The notes under the pieces: generated by a model
Databases searched by the model: none
The model's input: the letters and a program-made list of their open reading frames with translations, nothing else
Told to the model about the DNA's origin: nothing
Shown here: one piece after another, positions 26,276 to 35,375 of the stretch
Layout: each line of letters starts with the position of its first letter
Position numbering within the stretch: position 1 is the stretch's first letter
Position numbers and translations under genes: made by a program
NCBI GenBank assembly: GCA_964352025.1
Contig: CAYGPZ010000002.1
Span: forward strand, 62,001-126,000
Reading direction: 5' to 3'
Source of the DNA: Hirschia sp964352025
Lineage (GTDB): Bacteria; Pseudomonadota; Alphaproteobacteria; Caulobacterales; Hyphomonadaceae
Length of the DNA stretch: 64,000 nt

Positions 26276-28540
26276 CTAAGCAGCTTTTGATTTTTTCGGT
26301 GCATCTATTGGAAGCAAGAAGCTGACAGTTGTGCCAACACCAAACTCACTATCCAGTTCCAAGCGACCACCGTGCATTTCAGCAAATGATTTCGTGAGAG
26401 ACAATCCCAGACCGCTACCTTTGCTGTTTCTGTTTTCGTCAGCTGAAGACTGCTCGAATGGATTTGCCAATCGAGGAAGGTCTTGCTTTGGAATACCAAT
26501 TCCATTGTCTGCAACGCTGACCCGGACAAAACGATCTTCAATCGCTATGGCGACATTAATGTAGCCACCCGCATCAGTGAATTTGATAGAGTTGGAAAGA
26601 AGGTTTAGGACCATTTGTTTTATAGCTCTGTGGTCACCTTCAATATCTGGAATTTCGTCTTTAACAGAGAAGTTTAGGTCGATTTCTTTGTCTTCGGCAC
26701 GGCGTCGTATCATGCGAACGGCTGAATCCACAGCTTCGACCGGATCAATTTCTCTAGTCGAGATAGACATTTTTCCAGCTTCGATTTTTGCCATATCTAG
26801 AATGTCATTGATCATATCCAGCAAGTGCTGACCCGATGTCAGGATGTCTTCAGCGTAACCACTATAGCGCTCATCTCCTAGTGGACCGTATATTTCCTTG
26901 ATCAACATTTCGGAAAAGCCATTAATGGCATTAAGTGGCGTACGAAGTTCGTGGCTCATATTTGCCAAGAAAACAGATTTTGACTGACTTGCTTTTTCAG
27001 CCTTGTTTTTCTGCTCTGCGTATTTGCGCGCTAATTCTTCAGATTGCCCCTGCATGCGTTCTAGTTCTAATACCAGACGGCGGAGTTTCTTCTCTTTACC
27101 AAGCAGGGATTCCTCTTGGTTTTTCATCGATGATATATCCAGACCAACCGAGACCAGTCCGCCACCAGCTGTTGGGCGGTCGTAAAAGTTCAGCCAGATG
27201 TCTGAAAGCAGCAGAATTTCCCGTCCGGTTTGGTTGCCCGGTACTGGGCGTTCAATTCTAATCTGTTTAGCTGCTTCTGCCATGACGACATCGTATGATG
27301 TTCCTGCGCGCAAGACGTGATCAGGTAGCCCAAAAAGGCGCGCAAAGTTTTTGTTCCAGATAAGAAGACGGTGACGCTGATCCCAGGCGGCAAAGGGACC
27401 TGGATATGCATCGACAACCGAGCGAGCTAAGTGTTCTGAAACCTTGGAGCGAGCAACCGCCCTTACGCTATCAGTTGTATCTGAGATGATGCCAGATAAG
27501 CCATCCTGAAAGGGGCCACCTTGCATATTGAAATGGCGAGAACTAAATGTGTCATTGCCTCGGAAAGAAATCTGAAATGACTTGTCTTCACGAGCGCGTT
27601 CTAAGGCGTCTAAAACTTGTGTTTGGCTAGTAGGGTGAACAAGTTTTTTGAATTCTTGCAATGTTAGTTCTTGATTATCTAGCAAGCCTAACATTTCACA
27701 TGTCTTTTGGCGCAGGCTGAACATTTCGGTTTGACGGTTCCACGTCCAATATCCGTTTTGTCCGCCAATTTCCAATTCGCGCCAGTGTGTCTCTATTTCT
27801 TTACGGGCTTCTGATTCAGAGCCAAGTTTTTCCGCATTGGATTTTATCGTGCCCATAAGTCCGACAACGGCAAGGGCGGGGGCTGCTAACAATAGCAGAT
27901 AAACGAGAATGCGATTGTAATCGGCGACGCTAAGAAGTTCAAAATCATTAGAAACACATGCTGAAATTTGCGTTTCACCAACCGGCGCACATGCTGAAAC
28001 ACGCCTGTCCATACTGATTCGTTCGACTTTTGCGCCCAGTGATTGTCCTTGGACTGACGATAATTTAAAAGATCGCTGTCCTTCTGGAGTCGGCATCAAT
28101 TTTGAAATTGGCAGTAAACCTTCCCACCATTCTCCAGTGGAATTTTGTGCATATATGGATGCGTGTTCTGTATCGGAAAGGATTGATCCGCCTTCCGCCT
28201 CTGCCTCGATTGTCGCGCGAATATCCGAGAGACCAGCGATGTTCTTGGCTGTGTTTGGGTCTTCTCCTCGCTGTAAAACGATTTCCATAGCTGTCTGAGA
28301 GCGAACTAGCTCTGATCTGACATATCCCGCTATCGCCATAGCTTCGCGCGCCTGTAGCGCCATGAGGCTATCGTTTTGAGACGCGCGTTCTTGCCAAGCT
28401 TTCACACCTAGCGTTCCAGCAAAAGCAGTGAACAGCATTAACAATACACGCGATGGGATCGGTGCAGGTTTAGCAGCTTCGTTGCTCGATTGCTTATTCT
28501 TGGAATTGTTATTCGTCTTGGCCAAGAGCGATTTCTCCAT
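26276..28540 (-). CDS. Membrane PAS-domain sensor histidine kinase (PleC/DivJ-like)
   Basis: The 754-residue kinase has an N-terminal membrane helix (about 30-47), an extracytoplasmic sensor region, and a second membrane helix (about 212-232). Two PAS-like domains follow (about 250-365 and 375-480), then a coiled coil. The HisKA helix MSHELRTPLNAINGF carries the phospho-acceptor near residue 529, and the HATPase domain has NLLSNSIKFTD, DNGIGIP and GSGLGLSL. The HisKA region resembles PleC/DivJ/PdhS-type cell-cycle kinases. A CtrA-like box lies about 45 bases upstream (28585-28599). The receiver and EAL genes upstream run in the same direction and may be functional partners. Confidence 0.9.
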   Translation of the reverse strand: MEKSLLAKTNNNSKNKQSSNEAAKPAPIPSRVLLMLFTAFAGTLGVKAWQERASQNDSLMALQAREAMAIAGYVRSELVRSQTAMEIVLQRGEDPNTAKNIAGLSDIRATIEAEAEGGSILSDTEHASIYAQNSTGEWWEGLLPISKLMPTPEGQRSFKLSSVQGQSLGAKVERISMDRRVSACAPVGETQISACVSNDFELLSVADYNRILVYLLLLAAPALAVVGLMGTIKSNAEKLGSESEARKEIETHWRELEIGGQNGYWTWNRQTEMFSLRQKTCEMLGLLDNQELTLQEFKKLVHPTSQTQVLDALERAREDKSFQISFRGNDTFSSRHFNMQGGPFQDGLSGIISDTTDSVRAVARSKVSEHLARSVVDAYPGPFAAWDQRHRLLIWNKNFARLFGLPDHVLRAGTSYDVVMAEAAKQIRIERPVPGNQTGREILLLSDIWLNFYDRPTAGGGLVSVGLDISSMKNQEESLLGKEKKLRRLVLELERMQGQSEELARKYAEQKNKAEKASQSKSVFLANMSHELRTPLNAINGFSEMLIKEIYGPLGDERYSGYAEDILTSGQHLLDMINDILDMAKIEAGKMSISTREIDPVEAVDSAVRMIRRRAEDKEIDLNFSVKDEIPDIEGDHRAIKQMVLNLLSNSIKFTDAGGYINVAIAIEDRFVRVSVADNGIGIPKQDLPRLANPFEQSSADENRNSKGSGLGLSLTKSFAEMHGGRLELDSEFGVGTTVSFLLPIDAPKKSKAA

Positions 28541-28584
28541 TGTGCGAAGTTATAATGCACAAGATTCGAAACACTCCGAAAGCT

Positions 28585-28599
28585 TTAATAATGTATTAA
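28585..28599. promoter_or_regulatory. CtrA-type box (TTAA-N7-TTAA) before the PAS kinase
   Basis: TTAA at 28585-28588 and TTAA at 28596-28599 are separated by exactly seven bases, matching the core of the CtrA consensus. It lies 45 bases upstream of the kinase ATG in the 113-base gap after the receiver gene. The surrounding DNA is AT-rich, so a chance match is possible. Confidence 0.45.
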
Positions 28600-28653
28600 T
28601 TTGTGGATTAAAATTTCAACTGAACAGTCAAGGTAATTATAATAAAATGAAGG

Positions 28654-29172
28654 CTAATCGAGGTCTAGGTCTTCATCCATATCGACTTGTTCGCGACGTT
28701 CTTCATCTGAAAAATCGACCTTATCTTGCCTGCGTCGGTCGGGACCAAAATACTTGCTCGTTCTGACGAAAGGTCTGGGAGCGTTTATGATTGAAGCTAC
28801 TTTTTTATACAGATCGACTGCATTAACTGGCTTTGCAAGAAATTCGGTGACCCCGGCATCCCTTGCAGCTTCGACGCGGGTACGTTCTGAATATGCAGTC
28901 AGCATTATGATGGGGACATAAGGGTTTTGGCTATCATCTGCGGTGCGTACAAGCCGAACAAAATCAGCTCCGTCCAGAATGTCCATCTGATAATCGACAA
29001 CAATAAAATCTATGGCTTCAGATTGTGTGAGCTCAAATGCTTCAACCGCATCTTTAGCCTCGATGAAATCTTTTATGCCATAGCCACGTAGAAGAGTTTT
29101 GACGATGAGGATCATGTGATGATTATCATCAACGATCAAAACACGTAGGCGATCTAAATTTCGTTTCGCCAT
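28654..29172 (-). CDS. Single-domain response regulator (CheY-like receiver)
   Basis: The 172-residue protein is one receiver domain (about 8-130) with acidic pocket DD at 15-16, phospho-acceptor D60 in FIVVDYQMD and a Lys in EFLAKPVNA. A short C-terminal tail (about 135-172) ends in an acidic stretch. There is no DNA-binding domain, so it should act by protein-protein contact or phosphotransfer. It lies 21 bases after the EAL gene and 113 bases before the PAS kinase, suggesting one signalling module. Confidence 0.9.
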   Translation of the reverse strand: MAKRNLDRLRVLIVDDNHHMILIVKTLLRGYGIKDFIEAKDAVEAFELTQSEAIDFIVVDYQMDILDGADFVRLVRTADDSQNPYVPIIMLTAYSERTRVEAARDAGVTEFLAKPVNAVDLYKKVASIINAPRPFVRTSKYFGPDRRRQDKVDFSDEERREQVDMDEDLDLD

Positions 29173-29193
29173 GTTGTCTCTCGAATAACTCTA

Positions 29194-30330
29194 TTAAGCT
29201 GCATGTTGTTTTTGCCGACGGTTGGCAAAGAATGATTGATCTATTTCTGGGCGACCAAAGTGAAAGCCTTGCGCCAGCATAACGCCTGCATCTAAAAGAG
29301 TTTGTCTGTCGGTATCATTTTCAACTCTTTCACCGACAACTGACATTCCCAATTCATTACACATGTTAGAAATAGCGCGCATCAGAGCGGTATTGCGAAC
29401 ATTCGATCCTTGGCCGTTTAGAAAACATCCATCGAACTTTACGCCGTCGACATTGAGAGAACGTAAATATCCAAACGATGCGGCTCCAGCGCCAAAGTCA
29501 TCCAAAACAACTTTCACACCAGTATTCTTCAATAAGTCCACAACATTGGCGGCTGTGTCGATATCGTGGATTTGAGATGACTCAGTAATTTCCAAAATGA
29601 GGCGGTCTTTGTTGAAATCATACGCACGTATAATGCGGTTAAGTTCAGCAGAGATGTCCGCACGCTGCATTGATTGGCCGGAAATATTTACGGCAAGCTT
29701 CAGCCCATGCCCTGAAGGGTGGGTCAGGCGCTGACAAACAGCATCTAGCATTATGCAATCTAGCTCAGAAATTATACCACGGCGCTCCGCGGCAACGATC
29801 ATCGGATAGGGGGAACCTTCAAATGGAAACCGCGCTAGAATTTCATAATGGCGCAGGTTACCAGTCTGAGTGCACACGACAGGTTGACGTGCAGCCTTTA
29901 GTTCAGGTGACGCAAGAGAACTTCTAAATGCTCTGATATGATGCTCGTCAACTTGTAAGTCTTCTAAGACGGTATGTTGAGCTAAGTCAGCAAGAGAAAT
30001 CTTATAGACGGATGTGTCTTCTAAGCATCTTTGAACAGTTATGCGACGGCCATTGGGCGCAAAACTCTTATCATCAAATGATGCCCGCATTCCAGGCCGA
30101 AGAGACACAAAACATTCTTGTAGTTTTGAAAGGTCGGGGAGGTTTATGAGTTGAAATAAATTGGATAACACTAACATCCGAACATCAACAGTATTTAGCA
30201 AATGCCCGTCGCCATCGGCGAAGGTAATTGTACCATTAATATCTGTTTCTAGCAGAAGGTCAGTCGCAGATCGGGCGATCTCTAGACTCTTTGAAGTTGA
30301 TGTTTTGGTCGGTCTCATTGTGTTTCCCAC
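29194..30330 (-). CDS. EAL-domain cyclic-di-GMP phosphodiesterase
   Basis: The 378-residue cytoplasmic protein has an N-terminal PAS-like region (about 15-110) and a C-terminal EAL domain (about 135-370). The signature is EIL rather than EAL (YEILARF) but keeps the metal-binding Glu. Other catalytic residues look intact: VNIS, ILEITES, LDDFGAG, VKFDG, GERVE and AQGFHFG. It probably hydrolyses cyclic-di-GMP to pGpG. It is the first gene of a minus-strand run with the receiver protein and kinase. Confidence 0.87.
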   Translation of the reverse strand: MGNTMRPTKTSTSKSLEIARSATDLLLETDINGTITFADGDGHLLNTVDVRMLVLSNLFQLINLPDLSKLQECFVSLRPGMRASFDDKSFAPNGRRITVQRCLEDTSVYKISLADLAQHTVLEDLQVDEHHIRAFRSSLASPELKAARQPVVCTQTGNLRHYEILARFPFEGSPYPMIVAAERRGIISELDCIMLDAVCQRLTHPSGHGLKLAVNISGQSMQRADISAELNRIIRAYDFNKDRLILEITESSQIHDIDTAANVVDLLKNTGVKVVLDDFGAGAASFGYLRSLNVDGVKFDGCFLNGQGSNVRNTALMRAISNMCNELGMSVVGERVENDTDRQTLLDAGVMLAQGFHFGRPEIDQSFFANRRQKQHAA

Positions 30331-30463
30331 ATTTTTAGTTGCAGGATTTATAACCTATCGGTGTTGAAGATGGTTAAAGCAAAAGTTTCAAATTTTCTGT
30401 TTGAAGTACTTTTTGTATGACCATTCCAAGGAAATTTGTTTACTTATTACAATTCAATGCTTT

Positions 30464-30503
30464 GGTGTGCCGTGATGGCACACCGCCAAGAGAATTACTT
30501 GGC
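30464..30503. repeat. Two adjacent perfect hairpins between EAL gene and pepN
   Basis: GGTGTGCC (30464-30471) pairs perfectly with GGCACACC (30477-30484) around GTGAT. It is followed at once by GCCAAG (30485-30490) pairing with CTTGGC (30498-30503). The pair lies 134 bases upstream of the EAL start and 79 bases after the pepN stop. No good T tract follows on either strand, so a plain intrinsic terminator is not assured. Confidence 0.5.
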
Positions 30504-30581
30504 TGATTTTATCAGAGTAGCGCTGCTTTAGTTAATCTCTGTTCAGGTTCAGATTGCTATTTATATATAGCTTTCGGAAGC

Positions 30582-33224
30582 CTAGTTCGTACTTAACGCG
30601 AGCGCTCTAGTGATGATGTCTTGAGCATTTTTAGAAAGGTTTGCATCGTCAAGTCGACGCAATTGCGTTTCCGATTGTTTTTGACGATCAGGAGAAAAAC
30701 GCCTCCAACTTTCAAAAGCAGTAACCAGTCTCGCAGAAAGGGCTGGGTTTAAGCTATCCACTTTGAGAATTATGTCTGTCAGGAATTCATATCCCCAACC
30801 ATCAGGTGCATGGAAAGCGACAGGGTTATTCATCGCAAAAGCGGCTACCAACGCACGCACTCTGTTTGGGTTCTTTAAATCAAAGTCTTCGCGGTCGCAT
30901 AATGATTTTAGGCGGGTGCGCAAGTCTGATCTCACTGACATAGCTTGGACAGAGAACCATTTATCCATGACCAGAGGTTTGTCTTCCCATTCATTCTCAA
31001 ACGAATTCAACGCCTGATCAAAATAATCGCGACCTGACGCATTGCCTTCAATATTTGCAAGAGCGTTTAATGCAGCTAGTTTCTCAGTCATCGTCGAAGC
31101 TGTGTTAAAGCTCTCAAAAATGCGTTCTGAGTGTTCATTTTCTAGTCTAGACAACAGGTCTAACGCTGTAGCCTTAAGCGCGCGGCGGCCTGCAGCTTCA
31201 GCGGATGGGTCAAATACGCCACCTTCTTTTTGCTGAATAGTTGCGACAAGTGATCCTTGGATATGACGCGCAATTGCGCGTTTAAGTGTCAGTCGTGCAG
31301 CATGAAGGTTTGATGGGTTAGCTTCACTTTGATCAGAGATGAGTTCACCAACCGTGGGCGTGCGAAGTATTAGGGCTGCAAAAGCTGGGTCATCAATCGC
31401 AGATGTATAGGCTTCATCAATTGCATCTACAAAAGCTTGAAGTCTCGCTGAATGTGAATCATCGGCATTGGTGGCCATATCTATGATTAGACGTCTTGCG
31501 AGAGATTGCAGGCCTTCCCATTGTGCGAATGGATCATTGTCAGATGCTGCTAGAGCAGATCTATTGGCATCATTTAGACCGTCGTTTAATTTGATGGGCG
31601 CTGAAAAACCTCTGTTCAATGAATGTATTGGCGCAGAGCTTACATCTGTGAATACGTATTCTTGACTGAAGTCTCTTAAAACAATCAGGTGCTCTTCATC
31701 AGCTTCGCCATTTAATTTTGTGACAAGTTTTCTGCCTTTGTTTGAATAAAATGCAGTCTTCAGCGCGATTGGCAGAGCTTCTTTGTCTCGCTGGCCGGGT
31801 GTTGGCGCGGTTTTTTGCGTGAGGGTCAGTGTGTAAGTGCGTGCGATAGAATCATACGACCCATGGGCAGTTACTTCTGGCGTTCCGGGTTGAGAATACC
31901 ATTTTGAAAATGCGCGCAGGTCTTCTGAGGTCGATAATTGAAGTGCGTTCAAGAAGTCTTCGATTGTCGCAGCTTTGCCATCAAATGTATCAAAATAACG
32001 GTTTAGCCCTGCAAAGAATGCCGTGTCTCCGACAATAGTGCGCAGCATCCGAATAAGTTCTGCGCCTTTTTCATATACTGTTGCAGTGTATAGGTTATCA
32101 ATTCGAGCATATTGGTCGGGACGCACAGCGTGGGCCAGCGGACCTGAATCTTCGGTAAATTGGCGAGACCTTAACCTGATAACATCTTTGATGCGGGTAA
32201 CAGAACGAGATCGCATATCCGCCGAAAACTCTTGGTCACGATATACCGTTAGACCTTCTTTAAGGCACAATTGGAACCAATCGCGACATGTGATTCTGTT
32301 ACCGGTCCAGTTGTGAAAATATTCGTGTGCAACGATGCTTTCAATAGCTTCAAAGTCAGCATCAGTTGCTGTTTGACCGTCAGCAAGAACATAGGCTGAA
32401 TTGAAGATGTTCAGCCCTTTGTTTTCCATTGCGCCAAAGTTGAAATCTCGTACGGCAACAATATTGAAAACATCCAGATCATATTCACGTCCGAAAACAT
32501 TTTCATCCCACGACATTGAACGCTTTAGGGCATCCATAGCGTAAGCTGCGCGTTCACTGTCGCCTTTATCTACGTAAATAGCGAGTGGGATATCTTTACC
32601 GGAAATTGTCGTGAAACTATCAGAAAAAACATCATATTCACCTGCAACTAGCGCAAATAAATACGAAGGCTTTGGGTGAGGGTCAGACCATTCGGCAAAA
32701 TGACGATCCGTTCCAATATGCCCGACACTTCCCGGGTTTCCATTTGAAAGTAGGTAGGGGAAGTCTTTTTTGTCTGCTTCTATCCGAACATCAAATCTGG
32801 CAAGTACATCTGGCCTGTCTGGATAATATGTGATGCGTCGAAATCCTTCGGCTTCACATTGTGTGCAATAGCGTCCCCCAGACATATAAAGTCCAGATAG
32901 TTGTGTGTTGGATTCAGGAGATATTTCTGTTTCGATTTCCAGACAATATTCGTCAGAAGGCATGTGAATGCTGAGGCCTTCATCAGTAACTTCATACTGC
33001 GAATCGGGTACGCTTTCTCCATTGAGTGAAATTGAGATCAATTTCAGGTTTTCACCGTCAAGTTTCATGACGGCGTGCTCGCCTATCGCTCTGCGTCCAG
33101 TCATCTTATTCCGGACGCGCGTCTTATCTGGATATAGGTCGAATTCTAAGCGTACGTGTTCCACGATAAATGAGAATGGCCGATAATCTGCCAGACGAAC
33201 CGGTGGAGGTGTTTCGGTACGCAT
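30582..33224 (-). CDS. pepN: Aminopeptidase N (M1 family)
   Basis: The roughly 880-residue M1 metallopeptidase has the exopeptidase motif GAMENKGLN and the zinc site HEYFHNWTGN near residue 300. The third ligand Glu follows in LKEGLTVYRDQEF. C-terminal DUF3458-type domains come next. It removes N-terminal residues from peptides in the cytoplasm. ATG at 33224 is preferred because GGAG lies 9 bases before it; the upstream ATG at 33239 adds MEFIF and has no clear ribosome site. Confidence 0.93.
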   Translation of the reverse strand: MRTETPPPVRLADYRPFSFIVEHVRLEFDLYPDKTRVRNKMTGRRAIGEHAVMKLDGENLKLISISLNGESVPDSQYEVTDEGLSIHMPSDEYCLEIETEISPESNTQLSGLYMSGGRYCTQCEAEGFRRITYYPDRPDVLARFDVRIEADKKDFPYLLSNGNPGSVGHIGTDRHFAEWSDPHPKPSYLFALVAGEYDVFSDSFTTISGKDIPLAIYVDKGDSERAAYAMDALKRSMSWDENVFGREYDLDVFNIVAVRDFNFGAMENKGLNIFNSAYVLADGQTATDADFEAIESIVAHEYFHNWTGNRITCRDWFQLCLKEGLTVYRDQEFSADMRSRSVTRIKDVIRLRSRQFTEDSGPLAHAVRPDQYARIDNLYTATVYEKGAELIRMLRTIVGDTAFFAGLNRYFDTFDGKAATIEDFLNALQLSTSEDLRAFSKWYSQPGTPEVTAHGSYDSIARTYTLTLTQKTAPTPGQRDKEALPIALKTAFYSNKGRKLVTKLNGEADEEHLIVLRDFSQEYVFTDVSSAPIHSLNRGFSAPIKLNDGLNDANRSALAASDNDPFAQWEGLQSLARRLIIDMATNADDSHSARLQAFVDAIDEAYTSAIDDPAFAALILRTPTVGELISDQSEANPSNLHAARLTLKRAIARHIQGSLVATIQQKEGGVFDPSAEAAGRRALKATALDLLSRLENEHSERIFESFNTASTMTEKLAALNALANIEGNASGRDYFDQALNSFENEWEDKPLVMDKWFSVQAMSVRSDLRTRLKSLCDREDFDLKNPNRVRALVAAFAMNNPVAFHAPDGWGYEFLTDIILKVDSLNPALSARLVTAFESWRRFSPDRQKQSETQLRRLDDANLSKNAQDIITRALALSTN

Positions 33225-33465
33225 AAATATGAACTCCATATAAGGGTGCTCTTAGGAGGTCCACAAAGAGCGATCGATTACATGCAGATAGCTTTTTTTA
33301 GGAGAGAATTAAACCCAGTATTGGTTGAATCTCAATTAATAGAACGCCTTATCCGCGAGTCGAAGTAAATCCTATTGTCATACTGGAGTATATGGCAACA
33401 GCCATTAAGGCAATGCGGACAATTTCAAATTAATCAATCCTTCAAGAAGCGAATGAATTTGCTTA

Positions 33466-34032
33466 TTACTCGGCGGCTTGGGACTGGCTTTCATTTGCTG
33501 AAGGCGTGTCGTAAATTGTACGCAGGAGAGACGTTCCTTGCTTTGCCAATTGAACGATATCATTTGGTAAATCGTCGGGATCTTGAGCAACACAACGTGA
33601 TAGAACTTTTGCAAGTTTCATCATTTGCGGGGCCGCACATATAATACGTGCTTGAAACTCGATCTTTAGAGGATCGCGATCGTATTCCGCACTCGGAACT
33701 CTCCAGCCACCCCAATCTTTTTCATCTGTGACGACTTTTGGAAAAGAACCCGGGTGAGGGTGCTCAACCGCTTGATCAGAATCTTTCCAGCGGTTCTTTG
33801 CGCGCACAACGCGCCAGCTTTCAAGATCTCCTAATGAATCGCTTGGCCCATCAGTTCTATCTGGCGCAAGTTCTGTTGCGGCAAATTCGCGTCCAAGTCC
33901 AACATCGTAGTGAATTTTAAGGGGCTCATCTAAGCCTTTGACCCACTGAGGCAAAACTTTCTCTACGATGGCCCATGTACCAACGGGCTTCACAAACACT
34001 CTTTGATTTTTATGAAACGACGCTTTGGCCAT
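33466..34032 (-). CDS. Conserved-looking hypothetical protein with N-terminal SH3-like region
   Basis: The 188-residue soluble protein begins with a beta-rich segment (about 5-55: KNQRVFVKPVGTWAIVEKVL ... HYDVGLGREF) that resembles a small SH3-like barrel. A hydrophilic middle and a helical C-terminus follow (about 130-180; ICAAPQMMKLAKVLSRCVAQ). I do not recognise the family. It stands alone between pepN and the M48 gene, with about 240 bases on the pepN side and 270 on the other, so it is likely monocistronic. Confidence 0.65.
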   Translation of the reverse strand: MAKASFHKNQRVFVKPVGTWAIVEKVLPQWVKGLDEPLKIHYDVGLGREFAATELAPDRTDGPSDSLGDLESWRVVRAKNRWKDSDQAVEHPHPGSFPKVVTDEKDWGGWRVPSAEYDRDPLKIEFQARIICAAPQMMKLAKVLSRCVAQDPDDLPNDIVQLAKQGTSLLRTIYDTPSANESQSQAAE

Positions 34033-34306
34033 GTTCTAAATTCCTTACACTAGGTTCAAGAGATAAACTTAGCACATAGAAATTAGGTCCGAGTTTAGTG
34101 GGAAATAGAAATTTGAATGAAATTGGAATACGAAAATACTTTAAAATTAAGTAATTACGATCAGTGGATGCATTTTTAAGCGGGTGCACTCAGCCCTTGT
34201 TCATGTGACACTTTATATATTGTCTGTAACTATTGAACATAAATAGCTTTTCCGTGGCCAGCTTTATGGTAAACATGGCTTTATCTAGTTATAGGAGGGA
34301 TTGGGT

Positions 34307-35158
34307 ATGTGTGACAGTCACCAAATCGTACAAAGTGCAAATGGACCTGTGCAATTGCATCGTCGTGATGTGGTTCGTGGTTTGTGGGCAGGAACAATAG
34401 TTGCTTTTTCAGGTGCTAGCGTTTCAGGGTGTACAACGAACCCTGCTACTGGGCGCTCTCAGCTGACTTTTATGTCGGACTCTCAATTGGTTCAGATGTC
34501 TGCAAGTGCTTGGGCGCAAACAAAAAAAGAAACTCCAATTTCAACTGACAGAGCCGCAAACGCGCGTTTGTTGCGTATTGGTGATCGCATTAGAACTGTC
34601 GCTTCTAAGCGGACTCCATCATTGGCGAATGCGGATTGGGAATTCGTGGTTTTTGATTCTGATCAGAAAAACGCTTTTGTGATGCCGGGCGGTAAAGTTG
34701 GTTTCTACAAAGGCCTTTTAGATTATTCCGACAATGATGATCAGGTTGCTGCTGTTATGGGCCACGAAGTTGGTCACGTTGAAGGTCGTCACTCAAATGA
34801 ACGTATGAGTCAGCAGACACTTGGACAGGTTGCATTGGTGGGGACTACTGTTGCCGTTGGTACATCCGAGTTAAGCGGAACTGAGCAGCAGATGATTCTG
34901 GCCGCAGCAGGTGCGGGACTTTCTTTGGGAATCATTTTGCCATTCTCACGTAAGCATGAATTGGAAGCAGACCTTCTTGGCGTTGATTCTATGTATCAAG
35001 CTGGATATGATGTTCGAGAATCAGTTCGCCTTTGGGAAAAAATGGGACAAGGCCGTACAGGCGCTCCTCCAGAGTGGATGTCAACGCACCCAAGTCCTGA
35101 TACACGCGTGCGCGAATTGACAAACTATATCAATTCCAAGGGCTATGCAGTCATGTAA
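34307..35158 (+). CDS. M48-family zinc metalloprotease, Tat-type lipoprotein
   Basis: The 283-residue protease starts at ATG 34307, with TAGGAGG 8 bases upstream; TTG 34301 would touch the ribosome site. The N-terminus combines a twin-arginine pattern (HRRDVVRGLWAG) with a lipobox (SVSGC, Cys about residue 42). The zinc site is HEVGH (H153, E154, H157) with the third ligand in ELEADLLG. It resembles LoiP/BepA-class periplasmic proteases that act on outer-membrane proteins. Export of a folded zinc enzyme by Tat is inference from the signal sequence. Confidence 0.88.
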   Translation: MCDSHQIVQSANGPVQLHRRDVVRGLWAGTIVAFSGASVSGCTTNPATGRSQLTFMSDSQLVQMSASAWAQTKKETPISTDRAANARLLRIGDRIRTVASKRTPSLANADWEFVVFDSDQKNAFVMPGGKVGFYKGLLDYSDNDDQVAAVMGHEVGHVEGRHSNERMSQQTLGQVALVGTTVAVGTSELSGTEQQMILAAAGAGLSLGIILPFSRKHELEADLLGVDSMYQAGYDVRESVRLWEKMGQGRTGAPPEWMSTHPSPDTRVRELTNYINSKGYAVM

Positions 35159-35163
35159 TTCGA

Positions 35164-35198
35164 AATTTGCGCAAATTCGGGCTTGCAGAGTTTGCGCA
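35164..35198. repeat. 14-base palindrome plus inverted repeat after the M48 gene
   Basis: AATTTGCGCAAATT (35164-35177) is a perfect palindrome just after the M48 stop. Its TGCGCAAA half (35168-35175) also pairs with TTTGCGCA at 35191-35198 across a 15-base loop. It may be a weak terminator or an operator-like site in the tRNA-His upstream region. Confidence 0.4.
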
Positions 35199-35243
35199 TT
35201 CGATTTATCAACCGCTCCTCAGCTTTTTAGTTGAAGAAAATAT

Positions 35244-35320
35244 GCCGTCTTAGCTCAGTTGGTTAGAGCGCCTGGTTGTGGACCAGGAGGTCCCAGGTTC
35301 GAGACCCGGAGGCGGTACCA
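35244..35320 (+). tRNA. tRNA-His (anticodon GTG)
   Basis: The 77-base cloverleaf has acceptor stem GCCGTCT/AGGCGGT, D arm, anticodon stem-loop with GTG, T arm with GGTTCGAGACC, and an encoded CCA end. The discriminator base is A73 and the base before G1 is T, not G. This is the alphaproteobacterial tRNA-His form lacking the usual G-1:C73 identity pair. An intrinsic terminator follows 28 bases downstream. Confidence 0.95.
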
Positions 35321-35347
35321 TTTTCTTATTAGAGAGTTTGAGTTTTC

Positions 35348-35375
35348 AAAAAGCTTCCACTGGGAAGCTTTTTTT
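35348..35375 (+). terminator. Bidirectional intrinsic terminator after tRNA-His
   Basis: GCTTCC (35353-35358) pairs with GGAAGC (35363-35368) around ACTG, flanked by A5 on the left and T7 on the right. It works as a classic terminator on the plus strand for tRNA-His. Its A-rich left side gives a T tract for the minus-strand exonuclease gene, whose stop begins at 35376. Confidence 0.85.
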
